Position numbers and translations under genes: made by a program | Shown: one piece after another, positions 1 through 6,942 of the stretch | How the letters are laid out: every line of letters begins with the position of its first letter | Numbering within the stretch: position 1 is the first letter of the stretch | Notes under the pieces: model-generated | Database searches by the model: none | Told to the model about the DNA's origin: nothing | What the model saw: the letters and a program-made list of their open reading frames with translations, nothing else | Origin: Prevotella pectinovora | Lineage (GTDB): Bacteria > Bacteroidota > Bacteroidia > Bacteroidales > Bacteroidaceae | Direction of reading: 5' to 3' | DNA length: 64,000 bases | NCBI RefSeq assembly: GCF_000834015.1 | Contig: NZ_JXQI01000060.1 | Location: 124,001-188,000, forward strand

Positions 1-204
1 CAATCCCACGAGCAGGACCAGCATGAGCGACCAGAAATCATCATCGACGCCACTTGGCACCCAAGTGAAGAACACCAGAGCAACGATGACATAGGCCACG
101 CGCACCATCATATCTATGATGCGCGCTATGATGCGGTCGCCGATGCTCGCCGGTGTCTGGTCGAGTATCACGAACTGTCCTGTCAATATGTCTGCCGTTG
201 CCAT
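1..204 (-). CDS. RDD family membrane protein, N-terminal part (runs off the window)
   Basis: The start codon ATG is at 204 on the minus strand and 68 codons are inside the window. The visible protein begins MATADILTGQFVILDQTPAS, followed by IGDRIIARIIDMMV and a hydrophobic stretch (VAYVIVALVFF). A short hydrophilic leader, then a conserved R-D pair at the entry to the first membrane helix, is the pattern of the RDD family. The family has no settled biochemical role; some members have been linked to ion transport. It is divergent to the SpoIIM-like gene at 344, an arrangement common next to MoxR/DUF58 clusters in Bacteroidetes, so it probably belongs to the same functional module. The C-terminal part lies outside the window. 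Confidence 0.8.
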   Translation of the reverse strand, partial: MATADILTGQFVILDQTPASIGDRIIARIIDMMVRVAYVIVALVFFTWVPSGVDDDFWSLMLVLLVGL

Positions 205-343
205 GTTATAAAAAAAACGAGTGGTTATTATCTTTGTATGCAAGTTTTATCGCTTGCCGTTTGCAAATATATGGAAATCTGACTACATTTGCGATATATT
301 TGCCAAAATATTATCGGCAAAGGACAAAATCAGACTGTGAGGA
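205..343. promoter_or_regulatory. Divergent intergenic region with candidate -7 boxes
   Basis: This AT-rich gap separates two outward-reading genes and must hold promoters for both. TATCTTTG (229-236, plus) and TATATTTG (295-302, plus) fit the Bacteroidetes TAnnTTTG -7 box for the SpoIIM-like gene. CAAATATA (264-271) is the same box read on the minus strand for the RDD gene. None has a clean TTTG at the usual 19-21 bp spacing, so which one is used is uncertain. Confidence 0.4.
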
Positions 344-1393
344 ATGAAGGAAATCATATTCATAAGAAACAACATCAGGAAATGGCAAGACGTGGAGAAC
401 ATTGCCAACGACCCGTCGGCATATTCGCCCGACGACCTTGCCGATGCCTACACCGACACCACTGCCGACCTCGCCTTTGCCTATACCCACTATCCCAACT
501 CGCGCATAACGCTGTATCTCAACAACCTCTGCGTAGCGCTCCACAACGGCATATACCGCAACAAGAAGGAGAAGTGGAGCCGCCTTATCACCTTCTGGAC
601 TCAGGAGGTGCCCGACACGATGTTTGAGGCAAGGCGACTGCTGCTGGCTGCCTTCACCATAATGATGGTGAGCGTGGTGACAGGCATCGTGTCGCAGCTC
701 GGCGACCATGATTTCTGCCGCATCATCCTGGGCGACGCTTATGTGGACATGACACTGGAGAACATCAAGGAAGGGATGCCGATGAACGTATATACCGGCG
801 GCAGAGAGATGAACTCGTTTCTCGAAATCACCCAGAACAACATCGGGGTGTCGTTCAACATCTTTGCCATGGGAATGCTGACATGTATAGGATCGGGCAT
901 CATGCTGTTCTACAACGGCGTGATGGTGGGATGCTTCGAGACGCTATTCTGGCAGCATGGGCTGCTGGGCGAGTCGATGCTGGCGGTATTCCTGCACGGC
1001 ACACTGGAGCTGAGCGCCATCGTGGTGGCAGGTGCTGCCGGAATAGCACTGGGCAACGGCATACTGTTTCCCGGCACGTATTCACGCATCACGGCATTCA
1101 GGAGAGGGGCTAAACGGGGACTGAAAATCGTCGTGGGCACAGTGCCGATATTCATCGTGGCGGGATTCATCGAGGGATTCCTCACACGCCATACGGAAGT
1201 TGCCGACGGGGTGCGCCTCTTGTTCATCATCCTCTGTCTCGCATTCGTGATATTCTATTTCGTGGTGCTGCCAAGGAGAAGGAACAGGAAACGGAAGCTG
1301 ACGACGCTCCGGAAATCAGACCTGCCGTATGACGAAGACCTTATCCAACAGACGAGTATGCATCATTCATCAAACGGAATGACACCGGATTAA
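344..1393 (+). CDS. SpoIIM/DUF95-like integral membrane protein
   Basis: A 349-residue protein with a hydrophilic N-terminal half and several membrane helices from about residue 100 on (LLLAAFTIMMVSVVTGIV; IFAMGMLTCIGSGIMLFYNG; AVFLHGTLELSAIVVAGAAG; a last pair near 265-310). The segment FNIFAMGMLTCIGSGIMLFYN followed by HGTLELSAI is the signature of the stage II sporulation protein M family (DUF95). In sporulating Firmicutes SpoIIM acts in engulfment; this organism shows no sign of sporulating, and homologues in Gram-negatives are found beside MoxR/DUF58 genes, as here. It is the first gene of a same-strand cluster reaching 6942. The C-terminal tail is basic (RRRNRKRK) and probably cytoplasmic. 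Function in this context is unknown. Confidence 0.85.
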   Translation: MKEIIFIRNNIRKWQDVENIANDPSAYSPDDLADAYTDTTADLAFAYTHYPNSRITLYLNNLCVALHNGIYRNKKEKWSRLITFWTQEVPDTMFEARRLLLAAFTIMMVSVVTGIVSQLGDHDFCRIILGDAYVDMTLENIKEGMPMNVYTGGREMNSFLEITQNNIGVSFNIFAMGMLTCIGSGIMLFYNGVMVGCFETLFWQHGLLGESMLAVFLHGTLELSAIVVAGAAGIALGNGILFPGTYSRITAFRRGAKRGLKIVVGTVPIFIVAGFIEGFLTRHTEVADGVRLLFIILCLAFVIFYFVVLPRRRNRKRKLTTLRKSDLPYDEDLIQQTSMHHSSNGMTPD

Positions 1394-1448
1394 ACGGGAC
1401 ACAATCAAGAAACATCAATCAATGACATTATAATAAAAAACAACGACA

Positions 1449-2555
1449 ATGAATCTATCCCAAAAACCAATAATCCCACTATACAAGGAACGCACGTTCA
1501 CACAGAAGTTCAACGACACCTTCGACTATTTCGGCAGAAACTGGAAGGTATATCTGCGTATGCTGACTTATATCCTTCTGCCCTTAAGCATGTTTCAGGC
1601 GCTGAGCCTCAACACTTACATGCAGGGAATGATGGACATAGACAAAATCAACAACATGTCGGGAAGCGACGGATTACTGATGCAGTTTATCGCCGGCAGC
1701 GCTGCAACGATGGTTTTCTCCATCATAGGCATGACGCTGGTCTTCGGCATGACATACGCACTGATGATGGCATACGAGGAGAACAAGGGTGACATCAGCG
1801 GAATGACCTTCAAGGAACTGCTGCCCAAGCTGAAAAGGACGATGCTGAGAGCTGCAACTGCCATGGTGACTATAGACTTGATTGCGGCGCTGATACTTCT
1901 CGTATCTATCGGCATCGCAATGGTATCGCCATTTCTCCTTGTGCTGCCGCTGTTCGGCTCATTCGCCCTGTTCATCCCTCTGTCACTGTTGTTCCCTGTC
2001 TACATCTTCGAGCGCATCTCCATAACAGAGGCTCTGAAGAAAACGATTGTCTGGGGTTTCAAGACTTGGGGAGGAATCTTCGCCATCTGTGTCGTGATAA
2101 GTCTCATCGTGAGCATGGTGGGCAACATGGCGAGCATCCCCTACTCCATCCTGCTGGTGATGAAGTCAATGGTGGGAATAACATCCGACCTCTCCCCCAT
2201 AGTGAACAGTCCTGTATACACCATAGCGACATACATCATGGGAGTGCTGACCACATTCGTGTCGTATCTCGGATATTCGATATTGGCTGTGGCTATCGCC
2301 TACCAGTACGGCCATGCCGCCGACAAGCTGGGCGATGAGGGAATAACAAGCCAGATAAACGATTTTGACAATCTCGCCAACGACGGCCGGAACAACAGCG
2401 GCAATAACGACGACACCGGAAAAAACGACAACACCAGGAACAATGCCGGCAATTACGGTTACGGCAATGGAAGCGGATACGATTCCAACAACAATCAAGG
2501 CAACACCAACGGCAAGCCCCGCTTCGACGAGATTGACGACTTTGAAAAACTCTGA
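1449..2555 (+). CDS. Multi-pass membrane protein with Asn-rich tail
   Basis: A 368-residue protein with a short cytoplasmic N-terminus (TQKFNDTFDYFGRNWKVYLR) and about six hydrophobic helices between residues 40 and 290. This N-terminal pattern resembles the membrane domain found on some glycerophosphodiester phosphodiesterases (GPDPase_memb/DUF975-like), but there is no catalytic domain. The last ~65 residues are low complexity, dominated by Asn, Gly and Asp (GRNNSGNNDDTGKNDN and onward), ending in an acidic PRFDEIDDFEKL. It lies 55 bp after the SpoIIM-like gene and 5 bp before the DUF4129 gene, so it is very likely in the same operon. No function can be given from sequence alone. Confidence 0.75.
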   Translation: MNLSQKPIIPLYKERTFTQKFNDTFDYFGRNWKVYLRMLTYILLPLSMFQALSLNTYMQGMMDIDKINNMSGSDGLLMQFIAGSAATMVFSIIGMTLVFGMTYALMMAYEENKGDISGMTFKELLPKLKRTMLRAATAMVTIDLIAALILLVSIGIAMVSPFLLVLPLFGSFALFIPLSLLFPVYIFERISITEALKKTIVWGFKTWGGIFAICVVISLIVSMVGNMASIPYSILLVMKSMVGITSDLSPIVNSPVYTIATYIMGVLTTFVSYLGYSILAVAIAYQYGHAADKLGDEGITSQINDFDNLANDGRNNSGNNDDTGKNDNTRNNAGNYGYGNGSGYDSNNNQGNTNGKPRFDEIDDFEKL

Positions 2556-2560
2556 CGCCA

Positions 2561-3205
2561 ATGACTGACTCACTGACCATAATGACAAGCCCACTGACCA
2601 TGGACAGTCTGCAGATTGAAAATCTGCGACAGGAATACGACTACGACTCACAGATAGTGAAGCCGGGAAGTTCGTATTTCGACTTGCTGCGCGAAGCTCT
2701 GAGGAATTTTATTGATTCCATCTTCGGCAGCGACACATACGCCGAAAACCAGCAGCTGATATGGTCGCTGATAGCCATTGCCATCGTGATAGCCATCGTG
2801 GCGGTGATAATGATAAAGAGGCCCGACCTGTTCTTCTCCAGGAAAAGCAGAGGCGACAAGATGGAATATACTGTGAGCGAAGACACTATCTACGGCATCG
2901 ACTTCGATACGGAGATAACCCGTGCCGCCGAAAACGGGAACTACAGGGAGGCAATAAGACTGACGTATCTGAAGACGCTGCGACTGCTCTCGGACAGGGA
3001 AATCATCGACTGGCAGCCTTTCAAGACACCTTCTCAATACACCCGGGAGTTCCAGGACGAGAAACTGCGCATTATGACAAACCATTTCCTGAGAGTGAGA
3101 TACGGCGACTTCGATGCTGACAAAGACCTTTTTGCCACTGTATGCTCACTCGCCGACGGCATTGCCGGAACGATAAACGAAAACAAGCTAAACGACACGC
3201 CATGA
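2561..3205 (+). CDS. DUF4129 domain membrane protein
   Basis: A 214-residue protein. One clear transmembrane helix (LIWSLIAIAIVIAIVAVIMI, about residues 67-86) is followed by a soluble domain with the DUF4129 hallmarks: AAENGNYREAIRLTYLKTLRLL, then a W-x-P-x-K-T-P-x-x-Y motif (WQPFKTPSQYTREF) and a C-terminal RVRYGDFDAD segment. DUF4129 proteins regularly accompany MoxR and DUF58 proteins. ATG at 2561 is five bases past the previous stop; an alternative start is the Met at residue 8. The stop overlaps the next start (ATGA at 3202-3205), which points to coupled translation. Confidence 0.85.
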   Translation: MTDSLTIMTSPLTMDSLQIENLRQEYDYDSQIVKPGSSYFDLLREALRNFIDSIFGSDTYAENQQLIWSLIAIAIVIAIVAVIMIKRPDLFFSRKSRGDKMEYTVSEDTIYGIDFDTEITRAAENGNYREAIRLTYLKTLRLLSDREIIDWQPFKTPSQYTREFQDEKLRIMTNHFLRVRYGDFDADKDLFATVCSLADGIAGTINENKLNDTP

Positions 3206-4614
3206 AGACAAGCAGAGGATTCATAATGACAATTCTGTCACTGCTCGCCGTGCTGATAGTGCTGCAGCTGTCCATGCCACATAAATACGTATGGCTGGAG
3301 ACTCACGACGGCAACGACAGCGAGCCTTACGGCTGTATGGTGTTCGACAGCGTGATGCGGAGCAGTATGCCGAAGGGATATGAAGTGACGGACAAGAGAC
3401 TCAACCAGATTGCCGACGGCAGACACAACGTGCTGATAGCGGCTGAGAAACTGAATCTTTCTGAAACCGAAGCGGACGCCCTGAAACGGATGCTGAACAA
3501 CGGGGCCACGGTGATGATTGCCGTAACCAATTTTCTTAGGGATGAAACCGACAGCATACTCGCCTACGACTACGGCGTGGTGCACTGCAAATATCTGTTC
3601 AGAGACGTCAGTAACCTGATAAACCAGAATAACGACAATGATTATCGGCCATACACCACGATATTCTACGACAAGAGCAACGGTTCTACACCGGAAAAGA
3701 TGCAGCTGTATGACTTCATGTTCGGCTCTTATCTCATCTGCGATGAGGAATCTGAATACAGAGAAATCGCCCACGTGTTCAACCACGACCGGGCAAACCC
3801 TTATGCAAGGATTTACTTCAAGTCCAACCAGCAGCGGCAAAAAGAGATAATGAAGGAACCGGACGAAGGAACGAGGTTGAGAAAGCTGGAGGACTTCAAC
3901 GAAGAATTCTACAAAGGCAACGACGACTATAATGACGACCTGCCGCCGGTAAAGCATCCCGTGGCTATAGAGAAGAAGGTCGGCAAAGGCAGACTGATTG
4001 TGGTGGCGAGCGCATTGCCTTTCTCCAACTACGGCATACTGAGCCGGAGGAACACCCGACTGACGTCGCTGCTCATGGCTGAACTCGCCGACAAACCGAC
4101 GCTGCGCAGCACAAAGGGTACGAGCAGGTTTTCTGACTCCATGCTGCGCGGCAAAGAAGAGAAGACTCCGCTGGACTATGTGTTCAGCCAGCCGTCGCTC
4201 ACCGAGGCATGGCAGCTCATGCTGTTCACCATCCTGCTGTTCCTGATTTTCAACGCACGACGCAGACAGAGGGTGATACCAGTGTATAAAGCACCTCGCA
4301 ACCACAACATTGAGTTCGTGAAACTCATCGGAACGCTCTATTGGCAAAGACACGACAACAACGACCTGCTGCAAAAGAAATACGCCACCTTCGTTGATGC
4401 CATACGCCACAGCACAGCCGCCGACATCACCAACATTGCCGACGACGAGGAAAACTCCCAGACCATCGCCGCTCTGACCGGGATGCCACACGACAGGATA
4501 ATCGAGACGCTGAAACAGCTGAGATTTCTCGTCAGCAACGAGCTGCAGGTTTCTGACCCGGAAATGAAGAAGGCAATCGACAGCATGAACGAGATAACAA
4601 GAAAACTATCATAA
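3202..4614 (+). CDS. DUF4350 domain membrane protein
   Basis: I place the start at 3202 (MKTSRGFIMTILSLLAVLIVLQ), not at an upstream in-frame ATG at 3142, because 3202 overlaps the preceding stop by 4 bp and opens directly into a membrane anchor; this gives 470 residues. The protein has one N-terminal helix (about residues 8-24), a large periplasmic-type domain with a gatase-like beginning (HNVLIAAEKLNLSETEADAL ... GATVMIAV), which is the DUF4350 region, a second helix near residue 350 (AWQLMLFTILLFLIF), and a cytoplasmic C-terminal domain. It is fourth in the SpoIIM-to-DUF58 cluster. Family function is not established; the paired DUF4129/DUF4350 arrangement suggests a membrane complex served by the MoxR ATPase. 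Confidence 0.8.
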   Translation: MKTSRGFIMTILSLLAVLIVLQLSMPHKYVWLETHDGNDSEPYGCMVFDSVMRSSMPKGYEVTDKRLNQIADGRHNVLIAAEKLNLSETEADALKRMLNNGATVMIAVTNFLRDETDSILAYDYGVVHCKYLFRDVSNLINQNNDNDYRPYTTIFYDKSNGSTPEKMQLYDFMFGSYLICDEESEYREIAHVFNHDRANPYARIYFKSNQQRQKEIMKEPDEGTRLRKLEDFNEEFYKGNDDYNDDLPPVKHPVAIEKKVGKGRLIVVASALPFSNYGILSRRNTRLTSLLMAELADKPTLRSTKGTSRFSDSMLRGKEEKTPLDYVFSQPSLTEAWQLMLFTILLFLIFNARRRQRVIPVYKAPRNHNIEFVKLIGTLYWQRHDNNDLLQKKYATFVDAIRHSTAADITNIADDEENSQTIAALTGMPHDRIIETLKQLRFLVSNELQVSDPEMKKAIDSMNEITRKLS

Positions 4615-4632
4615 CCCCAAACATCACAAAAT

Positions 4633-5595
4633 ATGGAAGCAAGAACAGACCTCTCGCTATTCAACGAGAGAATATCACAGATAAGAAAGAGAATATCAAG
4701 CGTCATCGTGGGACAGCAGGAGGCTGTCGACATGCTGATAACCTGCATCCTCGCCAACGGCCACGTGCTGATAGAGGGAATGCCAGGCGTGGCGAAGACG
4801 CTCATGGCAAGACTCACGGCAAAACTCATCGACGCGAAGTTCTCAAGAATACAGTTCACGCCGGACCTGATGCCGAGCGACGTGCTCGGCACATCGGTAT
4901 TCAGCATGAAGACGTCGGAATTCGATTTCCATCCCGGTCCGGTGTTCGCCAACATCGTGCTTGCCGACGAGATAAACCGTTCGCCGGCAAAGACGCAGGC
5001 TGCCCTCTTCGAGGTGATGGAGGAAAGACAAGCCACCATCGACGGCAACACATACAAGATGGACGACGTATATACCATCATCGCCACCCAGAACCCTATA
5101 GAACAGGAGGGCACCTACCGCCTGCCGGAGGCCCAACTCGACCGTTTCCTGATGAAGATAACGATGGGATTCCCGTCGATAGACGAGGAGGTGGAGATTC
5201 TGAAGCGCCACAACGGCAATTCGCAGTTTGCCCGCATCAACGACGTGGAACCGATAATGACAAAGGAACAGCTCACGGATATGCGCAGGATGATGGACAG
5301 CGTGGTGATGGAAGAGTCGCTGATGCGCTACATCGCCGAGATAATAAGCCAGACACGCAAGAGCAAGGCGGTGTTTGTGGGTGCGTCGCCACGTGCCACG
5401 GTGGCGGTGATGCAGTGTGCCAAGGCTTATGCCCTGCTGCAGGGCCGCGACTTCGTGACACCCGACGACATCAAGGCGGTGGCACCATACGTCATACACC
5501 ATCGCATTATCCTCAATGCCGAGGCGGAGATGAGCGGACTGACTCCCGACAAGGTGACGAGGACTCTCATCGACAAAGTGGAGGTGCCGAAATAA
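4633..5595 (+). CDS. MoxR-family AAA+ ATPase
   Basis: A 320-residue cytoplasmic ATPase of normal family length. Walker A is GMPGVAKT (about residues 49-56), Walker B is VLADEINR (about 111-118), sensor 1 lies in TIIATQNPIEQEGTYRLPEAQLDRF, and the C-terminal lid carries the RDFVTPDDIKAVAPYVIHHRI segment typical of AAA_3 plus AAA_lid_2. MoxR ATPases act as chaperones that assemble or activate partner proteins, often with VWA or DUF58 partners. It starts 18 bp after the DUF4350 gene and is followed 42 bp later by the DUF58 gene, the standard partner. Confidence 0.93.
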   Translation: MEARTDLSLFNERISQIRKRISSVIVGQQEAVDMLITCILANGHVLIEGMPGVAKTLMARLTAKLIDAKFSRIQFTPDLMPSDVLGTSVFSMKTSEFDFHPGPVFANIVLADEINRSPAKTQAALFEVMEERQATIDGNTYKMDDVYTIIATQNPIEQEGTYRLPEAQLDRFLMKITMGFPSIDEEVEILKRHNGNSQFARINDVEPIMTKEQLTDMRRMMDSVVMEESLMRYIAEIISQTRKSKAVFVGASPRATVAVMQCAKAYALLQGRDFVTPDDIKAVAPYVIHHRIILNAEAEMSGLTPDKVTRTLIDKVEVPK

Positions 5596-5637
5596 CACAC
5601 ACTCTCGGAATTGCAACAAAGATAACTCACTGACGGT

Positions 5638-6942
5638 ATGTTCTTAAAGACAAGACTATACATAGCACTGACAATGGCCATCTTCATCATCGCCGGCGGA
5701 CTCTATCTGCCGGTGCTGCGCGAGGTGGGATGGACTGTGGTGGCTGTCATCGCCACTCTGTTCGTAGTGGAATTCTTTGCGCTATACCACAAGAAGGGGA
5801 TCAGCGCCGAACGACGCTGCGCCGACAGATTCTCGAATGGCGACGACAACATCATCGGCATACATATAGAAAACCGTTTCCCCTTTGCCGTGAGACTGTC
5901 GGTGACCGATGAGATTCCGTTCATCTTCCAGCGGCGCGACATCGACTTCAGAGCCAGCGTGGGAAAGGGCAGGACAAAGGACATAGAATACAGACTCAGA
6001 CCGACGAAGCGCGGCGAATACGGGTTTGGCAGAATCCGCGTGTTCGCATCCACACGTATCGGACTGATTGAGAGGCGCTTCTCGTGCGGCAACGATACCA
6101 CGGTGAGGGTCTACCCGTCGTATCTCGCACTGAGGCAGTTTGAATTCCTCGCCATCAGCAACCGTCTCACCGAACTGGGCATCAAGAAGATCCGCCGGCC
6201 GGGCAACAAGACTGAGTTTGAACAGATAAGGGAATACGTGAGCGGCGACGACTACCGCTGCATAAACTGGAAGGCATCGGCATGCCGCCACAGTCTGATG
6301 GTGAACACATACGAGGAGGAGAAGTCGCAGCAGGTGATAAGCATCATCGACAAGGGGCGCATGATGCAGCATAGCTTCCGCGGCATGACGCTGCTCGACT
6401 ATGCAATAAACGCCAGTCTGGTATTGTCGTATATCGCCATATACAAGGAGGACAAGGCGGGCATCGCCTCCTTCTGCGAAGACTTCGACTCCTATGTGCC
6501 ACCCGCCAAGCTGCCGGGACAGATGCAGACGATACTGGAGTCGCTATACAAACAGCGCTCTACATTCGGCGAGAGCGATTTCTCGTCGCTCTGCGACAGC
6601 ATACGCCGCCACGTAAGCAAGCGGAGCCTGCTGGTTCTCTACACCAACTTCAACGGCAAGGCGAGCATGGAACGCCAGCTGCCATATATGAAACAACTGG
6701 CAAAGGACAACACGCTGCTCGTGGTGTTCTTCATCGACAACGATCTGAAGGAATATGTGGAAACGCCCTACTCCTCTACCGAGGACTACTACCGCCACGT
6801 GATAGCCGAAAAGACAATGGCGGAACAACGGCTGATAGTGTCGCTGCTCCGCCAGAACGGTATTCTCAGTATTCTCACCTCGCCCGAGAATCTATCGGTA
6901 GACGTGATAAACAAATATCTGGAAATCAGGAGGAAGTCTTAG
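5638..6942 (+). CDS. DUF58 domain protein (MoxR partner)
   Basis: A 434-residue protein. Two N-terminal hydrophobic stretches (LYIALTMAIFIIAGGLYLP; VGWTVVAVIATLFVVEFFALY) anchor it. The DUF58 core is recognisable from EFEQIREYVSGDDYRCINWKAS, near residues 198-217, and a VWA-like fold follows (KSQQVISIIDKGRMM ... LLDYAINASLVLSYIA). It is the last gene of the cluster. Its stop overlaps the stop of the convergent TonB-dependent receptor by 4 bp (6939-6942), with no terminator hairpin visible between them. Confidence 0.9.
   Translation: MFLKTRLYIALTMAIFIIAGGLYLPVLREVGWTVVAVIATLFVVEFFALYHKKGISAERRCADRFSNGDDNIIGIHIENRFPFAVRLSVTDEIPFIFQRRDIDFRASVGKGRTKDIEYRLRPTKRGEYGFGRIRVFASTRIGLIERRFSCGNDTTVRVYPSYLALRQFEFLAISNRLTELGIKKIRRPGNKTEFEQIREYVSGDDYRCINWKASACRHSLMVNTYEEEKSQQVISIIDKGRMMQHSFRGMTLLDYAINASLVLSYIAIYKEDKAGIASFCEDFDSYVPPAKLPGQMQTILESLYKQRSTFGESDFSSLCDSIRRHVSKRSLLVLYTNFNGKASMERQLPYMKQLAKDNTLLVVFFIDNDLKEYVETPYSSTEDYYRHVIAEKTMAEQRLIVSLLRQNGILSILTSPENLSVDVINKYLEIRRKS

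Noticed and set aside
205..343. Frames at 153-347 and 289-627 as small genes
   Set aside because: They overlap the RDD and SpoIIM-like genes and have no recognisable feature.
3142..3201. Upstream start for the DUF4350 protein
   Set aside because: It would overlap the DUF4129 gene by 60 bp and add a basic leader before the membrane anchor; the ATGA overlap start at 3202 is more natural.
3238..4491. Long open frame (417 codons) on the minus strand
   Set aside because: It is fully antisense to the DUF4350 gene, has a composition rich in His/Val/Arg typical of antisense frames in this genome, and breaks the operon.
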